In this document: in pieces, positions 14,684 to 23,862 of the stretch | Numbering within the stretch: the first letter of the stretch is position 1 | How the letters are laid out: every line of letters starts with the position of its first letter | Origin: JAGOCV01 sp049445855 | GTDB taxonomy: Bacteria; Pseudomonadota; Gammaproteobacteria; Burkholderiales; Burkholderiaceae_C | Direction of reading: 5' to 3' | Length of the DNA: 64,000 bases | Assembly (NCBI RefSeq): GCF_049445855.1 | Contig: NZ_JBMSDV010000002.1 | Coordinates: 496,001-560,000, forward strand | Made by a program: the position numbers and the translations under genes | Notes under the pieces: generated by a model | The model's input: the letters and a program-made list of their open reading frames with translations, nothing else | The model's database searches: none | What the model was told of the DNA's origin: nothing

Positions 14684-16753
14684 TCAAGCCATTCCCTGAT
14701 GTCGCAGCAGGGCGTCCAGCTGCGGCTCGCGACCACGGAATGCCTTGAAGGATTCCATGGCCGGGCGGCTCCCACCCGCCTCGAGAATGGCTTGCCGGTA
14801 TTTTCTACCGGTTTCGATGCTGGGCGCACCGTCGTTACCAGATGTTTCTTCGAACGCGGCATAGGCATCGGCACTCAGGACCTCTGCCCACTTGTAGCTG
14901 TAGTAGCCCGCAGCGTAGCCCCCCGAGAAAATGTGCCCGAAAGTATGCGCGGTGCGGCTCCAGACGGGGGGCTGGATGACCGCCACCTCGTTGCGGACGG
15001 CCCGCAGCAGGGGCATGAAATCCTCGGACGGATCGTGGCTTGTGTGCAACAGCATGTCGAACAGCGAGAACTCGATCTGTCGCACGGTCTGCAGGCCGCT
15101 CTGGAAATTCTTCGCCGCGAGCATCTTGTCGAACAGTTCGCGCGGCAACGGCTCACCGGTGTCCACGTGGGCAGTCATGTGGCGCAGCACGCTCCATTCC
15201 CAGCAGAAGTTCTCCATGAACTGGCTGGGCAATTCCACGGCATCCCACTCGACGCCGCTGATGCCGGACACGTCGCGCTCGTTCACCTGCGTGAGCATGT
15301 GGTGCAGGCCGTGGCCGAATTCGTGGAAGAGGGTGGTGACGTCGTCGTGCGTGAGTAGCGCTGGCTTGCCGTCCACGCCCTCGGCAAAGTTGCAGACGAG
15401 GTGGGCCACCGGTGTCTGCAGATGTCCGTTGTCAGGGCGCAGCCAGCGGGCACGCACGTCGTCCATCCATGCGCCGCCGCGCTTGCCGGTGCGGGCCGAA
15501 GGGTCGAGGTAGAACTGGCCGACCAGCACGGGCGCGCCACCCACGCCCGGACGCTCGATGCGGTAGAACTCGACGCCCGGGTTCCACACCGGCGCGCTGT
15601 CGCGGCGGATGGACACTTCGAACAGCGTTTCGACGATCTTGAACAGGCCTGCCAGCACCTTGGGTGCGGTGAAGTAGCGCTTGACTTCCTGTTCGCTGAA
15701 CGCATAACGCGCTTCCTTGAGCTTTTCGCCGATGTACGGCCAATCCCAGGGTTGCGGGTCGGTCAGGCCCAGGTGTTCGGCAGCGAACGCACGCATGTCG
15801 GCCAGATCCTTCTCGGCGAAGGGTTTGGCACGATGCCCGAGGTCGCGCAGGAACGTGATGACCTGTTCCGGCGAATCCGCCATCTTGGCAACGACGGAGA
15901 CCTCGCCGAAGTTGCGGTAACCCAGCAGCTGTGCTTCTTCCTTTCGCAACGCGAGGATCTCGCGCACGAGCGCGGTGTTGTCGAAGCGGATGGCGTCGCC
16001 CTCGGCCTGGTCGGACGCGCGCGTGGCGTAAGCGCGATAGAGTTTCTCGCGCAGCGCGCTGCTGCGGGCGAACTGCATCACGGGCAGATAGCTCGGCATT
16101 TTCAGCGTGAGCTTGTAGCCGTCGTGCCCGTCGGCTTGCGCGGCGGCGCGTGCAGCGGCTTTCACGTCCTCCGGCACACCGTCGAGTTCGGCTTCACCGG
16201 CGTAGTAGGCGAAGGCATCGGTCGCGTCGAGTGAGTTCTCGCTGAACTTCTGGCTGGCCTCGGCCTGGCGCTCCTGGATTTTGGCGAAGCGCTCGCGCGC
16301 CTCGCCTTGTAGTTCCGCACCGGAGAGCACGAAATTGCGCATGGCGTTGGTGTGGGCCTGCCGTTGCTCGGCGTTGAGCGTGGACGTGTCGATGGCCTTG
16401 TACTTGGCGTACAGCCGCTCGTCGGCACCCAGACGCGTCCAGAACTCGGTGACGCGGGGCAGGGCCTCGTTGTAGGCGGCACGCAGCTCGGGCGTGTCGG
16501 CCACGCCGTTCAGGTGGCTCACGGCACCCCAGGCCCGTCCGAATCGTTCGGTCGCGACGTCCAGCTCACGCGAGATTGCCGTCCAGTCGGCGGGGAAGTC
16601 CGGCTTTGTGACGGTCTCCAGCGCCTTGTCGGCGTCGGCCATGAGGACATCGACCGCAGGCGCCACATGTTCGGGGCGGATGCGGTCGAAGAGCGGAAGG
16701 TCGGAAAAATCGAGCAGCGGATTGGCGGGCGTCGGTTGGGTCATGACCTGCAT
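14684..16753 (-). CDS. prlC: Oligopeptidase A (M3 family zinc metallopeptidase)
   Basis: Cytoplasmic M3A peptidase that degrades short peptides, including cleaved signal peptides. The 689-residue, largely helical protein has the zinc motif HEFGH at 477-481 (TTLFHEFGHGLHHM) and the third zinc ligand Glu downstream in GVEWDAVELPSQFMEN. Length agrees with E. coli PrlC (680 aa). The start may be the ATG at 16753 or three codons later at 16744 (MTQP); neither has a strong ribosome binding site. An 83-bp gap separates it from folD upstream on the same strand. Confidence 0.95.
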   Translation of the reverse strand: MQVMTQPTPANPLLDFSDLPLFDRIRPEHVAPAVDVLMADADKALETVTKPDFPADWTAISRELDVATERFGRAWGAVSHLNGVADTPELRAAYNEALPRVTEFWTRLGADERLYAKYKAIDTSTLNAEQRQAHTNAMRNFVLSGAELQGEARERFAKIQERQAEASQKFSENSLDATDAFAYYAGEAELDGVPEDVKAAARAAAQADGHDGYKLTLKMPSYLPVMQFARSSALREKLYRAYATRASDQAEGDAIRFDNTALVREILALRKEEAQLLGYRNFGEVSVVAKMADSPEQVITFLRDLGHRAKPFAEKDLADMRAFAAEHLGLTDPQPWDWPYIGEKLKEARYAFSEQEVKRYFTAPKVLAGLFKIVETLFEVSIRRDSAPVWNPGVEFYRIERPGVGGAPVLVGQFYLDPSARTGKRGGAWMDDVRARWLRPDNGHLQTPVAHLVCNFAEGVDGKPALLTHDDVTTLFHEFGHGLHHMLTQVNERDVSGISGVEWDAVELPSQFMENFCWEWSVLRHMTAHVDTGEPLPRELFDKMLAAKNFQSGLQTVRQIEFSLFDMLLHTSHDPSEDFMPLLRAVRNEVAVIQPPVWSRTAHTFGHIFSGGYAAGYYSYKWAEVLSADAYAAFEETSGNDGAPSIETGRKYRQAILEAGGSRPAMESFKAFRGREPQLDALLRHQGMA

Positions 16754-16836
16754 TTTGCGGCACCCGCGCCGGCTTCAAGGGTTGCGCGGCCATTGAACAT
16801 GCCAATGGCCGGGCTTTGCAGCGGCTATCCCGGCGG

Positions 16837-17697
16837 TCAGGCCTTGGCCCGCGCCTCGCGCTCCGCCGATTCCAATGTGTTGACCAGCAGCATGGTCACC
16901 GTCATCGGGCCGACGCCGCCGGGCACCGGGGTGATCCAGCCGGCGACTTCCTTGACCGCCGCAAAGTCCACATCGCCGCACAGCTTGCCCTGTTCGTTGC
17001 GGTTCATGCCCACGTCGATGACCACCGCACCCGGCTTGACCATGTCGGCGGTAAGCGTGTTGCGCCGGCCCACGGCGGCGACGATCACGTCGGCCTGCAG
17101 CGTCATCGCCTTCAGATCGGCCGTGGCGCTGTGGCAGACGGTGACGGTGGCGTTCTTCTGCAGCAACATCAGCGCCATCGGCTTGCCGACGTTGTTGCTG
17201 CGGCCGATCACCACGGCATGCTTGCCCTTGAGGTCGTAGCCGATGCTCTCCAGCAGCTTGATGCAGCCATACGGCGTGCAGGACCAGAACCCCGGCAGGC
17301 CGGTCATCAGCGCGCCGGCGCTGGCGACGTGGAAGCCGTCCACGTCCTTGGACGGCGCGATCGTCTCGATGACCTTCTGCGCGTCGATGTGCCTGGGCAG
17401 CGGCAACTGCACGAGGATGCCGTGGATCGACGGATCGGCATTCAGTGCCTCGACCCGCGCCAGCAGCGCAGCTTCGGTCAGCGAGGCGTCGTACTTCTCC
17501 AGCACCGAATGCAGACCGGCTTCCTCGCAAGCCTGGACCTTCTTGCCCACATACACCTGGCTTGCCGGGTCTTCACCCACAAGAATGACCGCCAGACCGG
17601 GCGTCGTCCCCCGAGCCTTCAAGGCAGCCGTACGTTGTGCCACCTCGGCACGCAATTGGCGGGACACGGCATTGCCGTCAATGATCTGAGCAGTCAT
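16837..17697 (-). CDS. folD: Methylenetetrahydrofolate dehydrogenase/cyclohydrolase
   Basis: Bifunctional enzyme converting 5,10-methylene-THF to 10-formyl-THF via NADP-dependent oxidation and hydrolysis, supplying one-carbon units. The 286-residue protein has the catalytic region VGEDPASQVYVGKKVQAC with the conserved Tyr and Lys, the ILVQLPLPRHI motif, and the Rossmann dinucleotide motif VVIGRSNNVGKPMALML. The start is at 17697 (MTAQIIDGNAVSRQL). The frame is open upstream through the GC-rich palindromic element, but those residues are not family-like and come from the repeat. It follows the response regulator gene on the same strand after 136 bp that contain the repeat. Confidence 0.96.
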   Translation of the reverse strand: MTAQIIDGNAVSRQLRAEVAQRTAALKARGTTPGLAVILVGEDPASQVYVGKKVQACEEAGLHSVLEKYDASLTEAALLARVEALNADPSIHGILVQLPLPRHIDAQKVIETIAPSKDVDGFHVASAGALMTGLPGFWSCTPYGCIKLLESIGYDLKGKHAVVIGRSNNVGKPMALMLLQKNATVTVCHSATADLKAMTLQADVIVAAVGRRNTLTADMVKPGAVVIDVGMNRNEQGKLCGDVDFAAVKEVAGWITPVPGGVGPMTVTMLLVNTLESAEREARAKA

Positions 17698-17734
17698 GAA
17701 AAATTCCGGTGAATGAATTTCTGGTTCAGATCGC

Positions 17735-17831
17735 CGCGGAACCGGCTTTGCCGGGCCGCCAGCGATGCCCCCTTGAGGGGGAAGCGCCGCAGGCGCTTCG
17801 GGGGTGATCTCGGCTTCGCGCTTCGGGGGTG
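17735..17831. repeat. REP-like palindromic intergenic element
   Basis: A dense run of stem-loops between folD and the response regulator: CCGGC-TTT-GCCGG (17742-17754), CCCCC-TTGA-GGGGG (17768-17781), and an 8-bp perfect stem GAAGCGCC-GCA-GGCGCTTC (17781-17799). The 14-mer GCGCTTCGGGGGTG occurs twice as a direct repeat (17793-17806 and 17818-17831), the second copy ending 3 bases from the regulator stop. I recognise this type of element as a common dispersed intergenic sequence in Comamonadaceae. It may act as a transcript end or mRNA-stabilising structure for the two-component operon. Only one copy is in this window. Confidence 0.7.
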
Positions 17832-17833
17832 GG

Positions 17834-18451
17834 CTAAGCTTTTTGCCCGAGCGCAATCTTCAGCAGGTCGGCCACCGTGTTGGCATTGAGCTTTTCCATG
17901 ATGTTGGCGCGGTGCGCCTCCACCGTCTTGATGCTGATGCCCAGATCGTCGGCGATCTGCTTGTTCAGGCGGCCGGCGACGATGCGTTCGAGCACCTGCG
18001 CCTCGCGGCTGGTGAGCTTGGACAGCAACGCGTCGCGGCTCGCGGCCTGCTGGTATTCGGAGAACGCGCCCTTGGCGTGCTCGAGCATGCGTTCGACGAG
18101 ACCGACGAGCTCTTCTTCCTTGAACGGCTTCTGGATGAAATCCATCGCGCCCTTCTTCATGGTGTCCACGGCCATCGGGACGTCACCATGGCCGGTGATG
18201 AACACGATGGGCAGGGGGGAACGTCGTTCGAGCAGGCGGTCCTGCAGTTCGAGGCCCGTCATGCCGCCCATGCGGATGTCCACGATCAGGCAGGCGACTT
18301 CGCGCGGGTCGTAGCGCGACAGGAAAGATTCCGCCGAGTCGAAGCAGCGGACCCGGAAATCCTTGCCCTCCAGCAACCACTGCAAGGAATCGCGCACGGC
18401 CTCGTCGTCGTCCACGACGTAGACAGTGCCTTTTTTCGTCATCAAGCTCAT
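17834..18451 (-). CDS. FixJ-type two-component response regulator
   Basis: A 205-residue DNA-binding regulator. The receiver domain (about 8-122) has the acidic pocket VVDDDEA, the phospho-acceptor Asp58 (CLIVDIRM), FITGHGD and the conserved Lys in IQKPF. A linker is followed by a LuxR/FixJ-type HTH (about 140-200: LTSREAQVLERIVAG, KQIADDLGISIKTVEAHR). The start ATG overlaps the kinase stop (ATGA), so kinase and regulator are translationally coupled; an ATG three codons later is an alternative start. Divergent placement from the pyruvate dehydrogenase operon suggests that operon, or a carboxylate-uptake gene elsewhere, as target (inference). Closest known architectures are FixJ, TtrR and NodW. 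Confidence 0.93.
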   Translation of the reverse strand: MSLMTKKGTVYVVDDDEAVRDSLQWLLEGKDFRVRCFDSAESFLSRYDPREVACLIVDIRMGGMTGLELQDRLLERRSPLPIVFITGHGDVPMAVDTMKKGAMDFIQKPFKEEELVGLVERMLEHAKGAFSEYQQAASRDALLSKLTSREAQVLERIVAGRLNKQIADDLGISIKTVEAHRANIMEKLNANTVADLLKIALGQKA

Positions 18452-20988
18452 GCGGAAACTCCGGCGTCTCTGGAGGAGGATTCAGGGGGCGAGGGGTCCG
18501 GCTGTGTCAGCGGTATCAGGAAGGAGAACCGGCAGCCTGTTATTTCCGTCCCATTGTAGAGGTTCTCCGCGCGCATCCGGCCATGGTGCGACTCGACGAT
18601 GCTGCGGCACAGGTTGAGACCGATGCCCATGCCCTCGGACTTGGTGGAAAAGAACGCTTCGTAGAGCCGCTCCATCACCTCGGGGGCGAGGCCACCGCCG
18701 GTGTCCTGCACCGAGAACTCGATCATCCCCTGGCCTTCGACGTGCTTGGGCACCACGCGAACTTCGACGCTGCGCTGCGCAATGGGCCGTCTGGCCTGGT
18801 CGACGGCTTCGGCGGCGTTGCGGATCAGGTTGACCAGCACCTGCTCGATGAGGATCGGGTCCACCATCAGCTGCGGAAGTCGTGCAGCGACATAGTGCGA
18901 CAGGCGCACATTGCGGCGGCGCAGTTCGATCTCGGCCAGCTCGATGGCTTCGTTCACCATCCACGCGACGTCGGACAACGTGCGATTGGGCTCGCTGCGC
19001 TTCACGAAACTGCGGATGCGCTGGATGATCTGTCCCGCGCGCTGCGCCTGCCGCGCCGTCTTCTCCAGCGCAGCCAGCAGGTCGGGCTCCGAAATCTGTC
19101 CGCTGCGGATGCGCGAGAGCATGCCGTTGCAGTAGTTGTTGATGGCCGTCAGCGGCTGGTTGAGTTCGTGCGCCACGCTGGACGCCATTTCCCCCATGGT
19201 GATCAGGCGGCTCACCGACTGGGCGCGCTCTGCCTGCACGGCCGCCTGCTCCTCGGCCTGGCGGCGCGGCGTGATGTCGGAGGCGATCACCATCTGTGCC
19301 AGTCGCCCGTCCACCCAGTTCAGGTAGCGGGAACGGACTTCCATCCACTTGTCCAGCTCCGGGATGTAGATCTCGGCGCTGCCGCTTTGCGCGACCGTGA
19401 GCGAGTCCGTGGGCAGGCCGACAAGGCCGTCCACATCGTCCAGCGACTCCTCGGTGGGTGGCGTCTCGGGCACGCCGGCCTGTGCGACCAGTTTCAGGTG
19501 GCCGCGGGTGTCCGATTCGAACCACTGCCGGTACATCTTGTTGGCGAACAGCAGTTCCTCGCTGCCCAGCGGCGCCACCGACACTGACGCGTCCAGCGCT
19601 TCCAGCACGGTCGTGAAGCGCTCGTACGACGCCGACAGTTGCTCGCGGATGCGGTTGGGCTCGGTGATGTCGGTCATCGACGTCATCCAGCCGGTCTGGT
19701 GGCCCTTGGCATCGATCAGTGGCGAGAGGTACAGGCGCGCGTCGAACAGCGTGCCGTTCTTGCGCTTCACGCGCACCTGGAAGCCGCCGGGCGTGCTGCG
19801 ACCCTGCAGCTCTTCCTCGAGCTTGGCCGTGAGCTGCTCGCGGTCTTCTTCCGGCCAGAACGGGAAGGGGGCCGTGCGACCCACGAGTTCACCCTCGCTC
19901 CAGCCGGTCATGTGACAGAAGGCGGCGTTGATGTAGGTGATGCGGCCCTGCATGTCCAGCGCGCGCATGCCGGTGAGCATGGAGTTTTCCATGGCGCGGC
20001 GGAAGTTCATTTCTGCCACGAGGGCATGCTGTGCCTGCATGCGCCGGCGCGTGTGCCGCCAGGTGCCGATAAGCATCCAGGCGGTCAGGATGCTGAGCGC
20101 GCCGACCATCCAGAACAGGCCGTTGCCCACGAGGCCGGACGAGGTCCGGTATGCCTGCCCGCGCAGGCTCAGGCCGTTGCCGACGGGTGAAACGGGTGCC
20201 TGGTGCTCGTTGACCTGCGCGGCCCATGGCAGCAGGCTGGCGGTCGCGGGACGCACTGGCGTCGCATTGCCGGCCAGCACACCACCCTTGGCGTCCAGCA
20301 GCGAGATGGCATAGCGCGACGACATTTCCGCCGGTACGCCATAGCGCAGCAGCCCGTCGATGCTGTATTCACCGAGAACGGTGCCGGCGAATTTGCCGTG
20401 ATCGGACATCGGAATATGCAACTGCAATGTCGCCTGCGGCTCCGGCCCGGCCAGGGGCGGGGAGAACACGGGTTGCTGCAGGTCGCGCGCCAGACCGAAA
20501 ACGCTCTCGGCCTCTCCCTGCAGCAACTCGCCCACGGAATGCTGCTGGCTCGTAGCGGTGCTGGGTGATGCATAACTGGCGCGGACGCGGCGGCGGTCAT
20601 CGATCCAGGTGACGGCCTGCAACTCGGGGTACTTGCTGACGAGATCTTCGGCGCGGGCTCTGAACTCGGCGCGATCCACCTCGCCGTTGGACACGTCGCG
20701 TGCAATGCGCATCAATTGTTCCTGCCGCTCGAGCAGGCGCAGGCGGACCTGCTGCTGCGAGTAGTCGATGTCGCGCTTGACGGCCTCCTGCTCCCGCTCG
20801 ATTTCCTCGGTGCGCAAATACCAGAACGATGCGACGATGGCTGCAAAAAACAGAAGCACGGACGCCAGCGGTGCCAGCATTGCGTACCGGTCCTGCCGCG
20901 TGGGACTCTGGCGGCGCCACCACCGACGCCACCACGCCAGCGGCGGAACGGCGCCGTAGGTGGAATGCGTGAAATTCGGGGGGCTCAT
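18448..20988 (-). CDS. Membrane PAS-domain sensor histidine kinase (FixL/DctS-like)
   Basis: An 846-residue sensor kinase. Membrane segments lie at about 36-58 and 287-309, enclosing a periplasmic region of about 230 residues that starts with a long helix and resembles a double-Cache/CHASE-like sensor. Cytoplasmic part: PAS (about 325-450, MTGWSEGELVGRT), a second PAS-like segment (455-580), then the HisKA box with His607 in VAHELNQPLTAINNY, N box NLIRNAAEAVDQAR, G1 VQDTGGG, and G2 GMGIGLNLCRSIV. No heme-binding motif is obvious, so oxygen sensing is not implied. A small C2-C4 organic acid is a reasonable ligand given aceE next door and the resemblance to DctS/MctS kinases (inference). Operon with the downstream FixJ-type regulator. 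Confidence 0.92.
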   Translation of the reverse strand: MSPPNFTHSTYGAVPPLAWWRRWWRRQSPTRQDRYAMLAPLASVLLFFAAIVASFWYLRTEEIEREQEAVKRDIDYSQQQVRLRLLERQEQLMRIARDVSNGEVDRAEFRARAEDLVSKYPELQAVTWIDDRRRVRASYASPSTATSQQHSVGELLQGEAESVFGLARDLQQPVFSPPLAGPEPQATLQLHIPMSDHGKFAGTVLGEYSIDGLLRYGVPAEMSSRYAISLLDAKGGVLAGNATPVRPATASLLPWAAQVNEHQAPVSPVGNGLSLRGQAYRTSSGLVGNGLFWMVGALSILTAWMLIGTWRHTRRRMQAQHALVAEMNFRRAMENSMLTGMRALDMQGRITYINAAFCHMTGWSEGELVGRTAPFPFWPEEDREQLTAKLEEELQGRSTPGGFQVRVKRKNGTLFDARLYLSPLIDAKGHQTGWMTSMTDITEPNRIREQLSASYERFTTVLEALDASVSVAPLGSEELLFANKMYRQWFESDTRGHLKLVAQAGVPETPPTEESLDDVDGLVGLPTDSLTVAQSGSAEIYIPELDKWMEVRSRYLNWVDGRLAQMVIASDITPRRQAEEQAAVQAERAQSVSRLITMGEMASSVAHELNQPLTAINNYCNGMLSRIRSGQISEPDLLAALEKTARQAQRAGQIIQRIRSFVKRSEPNRTLSDVAWMVNEAIELAEIELRRRNVRLSHYVAARLPQLMVDPILIEQVLVNLIRNAAEAVDQARRPIAQRSVEVRVVPKHVEGQGMIEFSVQDTGGGLAPEVMERLYEAFFSTKSEGMGIGLNLCRSIVESHHGRMRAENLYNGTEITGCRFSFLIPLTQPDPSPPESSSRDAGVSA

Positions 20989-21137
20989 GACAGGAGTGTA
21001 GGTGTTGTTACTATTGTTGAATTTCTTATTATGAAATCAAAAAGCGCCATTTGAAATTGGTAATGAAGTGTGCGAAACTCGCCGCGCGTGCCGCGAGCGG
21101 TACTAAATTACGTCGTGCAACCCACAAGGAGACAAGC
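20989..21137. promoter_or_regulatory. Divergent promoter region, two-component system / aceE operon
   Basis: A 149-bp spacer that is strikingly AT-rich for this genome between 21003 and 21065. It contains a near-palindrome, ATTTC-TTATTAT-GAAAT (21021-21037), whose outer five bases pair perfectly, followed by a TTGAAATTGG segment at 21051. Both divergent promoters must lie here, so a protein bound to the palindrome could control either. The aceE ribosome binding site AAGGAG is at 21126-21131, seven bases before the ATG. I could not fix the -35/-10 elements. Confidence 0.45.
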
Positions 21138-23843
21138 ATGTCAGCCAACCCGAACAACCTGTTTGGTTCGGCCGCGAATGACGCGGACAGCCAGGAAACC
21201 CGTGAGTGGATGGATGCCCTGTCCGCCGTCATCGAAAGCGGCGGCGCGGAGCGTGCCCACTTCCTGCTGGAGCAACTGCTCGAACATGCGCGTGAGCACA
21301 GCATCGACATGCCGTTTTCGGCCACCACCGGCTATGTGAACACCATCGAGCCTTCGAAGGAAGCGCGTTCGCCGGGCAATCTGGACATCGAAGGCCGCCT
21401 GCGGGCCTACATGCGCTGGAACGCCATGGCCATGGTGGTCAAGGCCAACCGCCATCACCCGGTGGACGGCGGTGATCTCGGGGGCCACATCGGCTCCTTT
21501 GCCTCGCTGGCCAACCTGTTTGCGGCCGGCTTCAACCATTTCTGGCATGCGGAGAGCGAGAACCACGGCGGCGACTGCATCTACTTCCAGGGCCACGTGT
21601 CGCCAGGTGTCTATGCCCGCGCTTTCCTCGAAGGCCGCCTGACCGAAGAGCACCTGCTGAACTTCCGCCAGGAAGTGGACGGCAAGGGCCTGTCCAGCTA
21701 TCCCCACCCGAAGCTCATGCCCGGCTTCTGGCAGTTCCCGACGGTGTCCATGGGTCTCGGACCGCTGATGGCGATCTACCAGGCGCGCTTTCTCAAGTAC
21801 CTGCATGCGCGCGGCATCGCCAATACCGAGAACCGCAAGGTCTGGGTGTTCTGCGGCGACGGTGAAATGGACGAAGTGGAATCGCTGGGTGCCATCAGCC
21901 TTGCGTCGCGCGAGAACCTGGACAACCTCGTTTTCGTCATCAACTGCAACCTGCAGCGCCTGGACGGCCCGGTGCGCGGCAACGGCAAGATCATCCAGGA
22001 GCTCGAAGGCGAATTCCGCGGCTCCGGCTGGAACGTCATCAAGCTGATCTGGGGCAAGGGCTGGGACGACCTGCTGGCACGCGACAAGGACGGCGCGCTG
22101 CGCAAGATCATGCAGGAGTGCAATGACGGCGACTACCAGTCGTTCAAGGCCAACGACGGCGCCTACGTGCGCAAGCATTTCTTCGGCCGCGACCCGCGTA
22201 CGCTCAAGATGGTCGAGCACATGAGCGACGACGAGATCTGGAACCTGCGCCGCGGCGGCCACGACTCACAGAAGGTCTATGCGGCCTTCCACGCTGCCAA
22301 CTCGCACAAGGGCCAGCCCACCGTGCTGCTCGTGAAGACCGTCAAGGGCTTCGGCATGGGCAAGATCGGGGAAGGCAAGAACACGGTCCACCAGACCAAG
22401 AAGCTCTCGGACGAGGACATCAAGGCCTTCCGCGACCGCTTCAACATCCCGATTCCCGACAGCCAGATCGCCGATCTGCCGTTCTACAAGCCGGCCGATG
22501 ACACGCCGGAGATGAAGTACCTGCACGAGCGCCGCAAGGCGCTGGGTGGCTACCTGCCCAACCGCCGCGCCAAGGCCGACGAGAGCTTCACCGTGCCGGC
22601 GCTCGACACCTTCAAGACGCTGCTCGAACCCACGGCCGAAGGCCGCGAAATCTCGACGACGCAGGCCTACGTGCGCTTCCTCACGCAGCTGCTGCGTGAC
22701 CAGGCGCTCGGCCCGCGCGTGGTGCCCATCCTGGTCGATGAAGCCCGTACCTTCGGCATGGAGGGCCTGTTCCGCCAGGTCGGCATCTACAACCCGCACG
22801 GTCAGCAGTACACCCCGGTCGACAAGGATCAGGTCATGTACTACAAGGAAGACAAGGCCGGCCAGATCCTGCAGGAAGGCATCAACGAAGCCGGCGGCAT
22901 GTCCAGCTGGATCGCTGCGGCCACCAGCTACAGCACGAGCAACCGGATCATGATCCCGTTCTACGTGTACTACTCGATGTTCGGCTTCCAGCGCATCGGC
23001 GATCTGGCCTGGGCCGCAGGCGACATGCAGGCGCGGGGCTTCCTGCTGGGCGGCACCTCGGGTCGCACCACGCTGAACGGCGAAGGCCTGCAGCACGAAG
23101 ACGGCCACAGCCACATCCTGGCGAACACCATTCCCAACTGCGTGAGCTACGACCCGACCTTCTCGCACGAAGTCGCGGTGATCATGCAGCATGGATTGAA
23201 GCGCATGGTGGAGAAGCAGGAAAACGTCTTCTACTACCTCACCCTTCTGAACGAGAACTACGCGCAGCCCGGCCTGATCCAGGGCACGGAAGAGCAGATC
23301 ATCAAGGGCATGTACCTGCTGAAGGAAGGTGCCAAGCTGACCCCGCGCGTGCAACTGTTGGGCTCGGGCACCATCCTGCGCGAGTCTCTGGCCGCGCAGG
23401 AATTGCTCGAAAAGGACTGGGGCGTTGCCGCCAACGTGTGGAGCTGCCCGAGCTTCAACGAACTCACACGTGACGGCCAGGACGCCGAGCGCTGGAACCT
23501 GCTGCACCCGACCGAAAAGGCGAAGACTGCGTTCGTGACGCAACAGCTCGAGAAGCACAACGGCCCGGTGGTCGCTTCCACCGACTACATGAAGGCCTAC
23601 GCCGAGCAGATCCGTCCGTTCATGCCGAAGGGCCGTACCTACAAGGTGCTGGGCACCGACGGTTTCGGCCGCAGCGATTTCCGCAGCAAGCTGCGCGAGC
23701 ATTTCGAGGTCAACCGCCACTACATCGTGGTGGCCGCACTCAAGGCGCTGAGCGAAGAGGGCACCGTGCCGGTTGCGAAGGTGGCCGAAGCCATCAAGAA
23801 GTACGACATCAAGGCGGACAAGATCAACCCGCTCTACGCCTGA
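21138..23843 (+). CDS. aceE: Pyruvate dehydrogenase E1 component, homodimeric type
   Basis: Thiamine-diphosphate-dependent E1 that decarboxylates pyruvate and acetylates the lipoyl groups of AceF. The 901-residue protein matches the length of homodimeric E1p (E. coli 887). The ThDP/Mg motif is FCGDGEMDEVESLG at about residue 236, with the NLVFVINCNLQ partner Asn. HHPVDGGDLGGHIG, near the N-terminus, is in the cofactor/substrate region. The start is at 21138 with AAGGAG upstream; the frame is open 29 codons further up without family similarity. First gene of aceE-aceF-BPH-lpdA; 19 bases separate it from aceF. Confidence 0.97.
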   Translation: MSANPNNLFGSAANDADSQETREWMDALSAVIESGGAERAHFLLEQLLEHAREHSIDMPFSATTGYVNTIEPSKEARSPGNLDIEGRLRAYMRWNAMAMVVKANRHHPVDGGDLGGHIGSFASLANLFAAGFNHFWHAESENHGGDCIYFQGHVSPGVYARAFLEGRLTEEHLLNFRQEVDGKGLSSYPHPKLMPGFWQFPTVSMGLGPLMAIYQARFLKYLHARGIANTENRKVWVFCGDGEMDEVESLGAISLASRENLDNLVFVINCNLQRLDGPVRGNGKIIQELEGEFRGSGWNVIKLIWGKGWDDLLARDKDGALRKIMQECNDGDYQSFKANDGAYVRKHFFGRDPRTLKMVEHMSDDEIWNLRRGGHDSQKVYAAFHAANSHKGQPTVLLVKTVKGFGMGKIGEGKNTVHQTKKLSDEDIKAFRDRFNIPIPDSQIADLPFYKPADDTPEMKYLHERRKALGGYLPNRRAKADESFTVPALDTFKTLLEPTAEGREISTTQAYVRFLTQLLRDQALGPRVVPILVDEARTFGMEGLFRQVGIYNPHGQQYTPVDKDQVMYYKEDKAGQILQEGINEAGGMSSWIAAATSYSTSNRIMIPFYVYYSMFGFQRIGDLAWAAGDMQARGFLLGGTSGRTTLNGEGLQHEDGHSHILANTIPNCVSYDPTFSHEVAVIMQHGLKRMVEKQENVFYYLTLLNENYAQPGLIQGTEEQIIKGMYLLKEGAKLTPRVQLLGSGTILRESLAAQELLEKDWGVAANVWSCPSFNELTRDGQDAERWNLLHPTEKAKTAFVTQQLEKHNGPVVASTDYMKAYAEQIRPFMPKGRTYKVLGTDGFGRSDFRSKLREHFEVNRHYIVVAALKALSEEGTVPVAKVAEAIKKYDIKADKINPLYA

Positions 23844-23862
23844 GCCGCAGGAGACACAAGAC

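Noticed and set aside
17698..17856. A possible 53-residue N-terminal extension of FolD
   Set aside because: The extension is translated from the palindromic repeat element; FolD homology and a proper start are at 17697.
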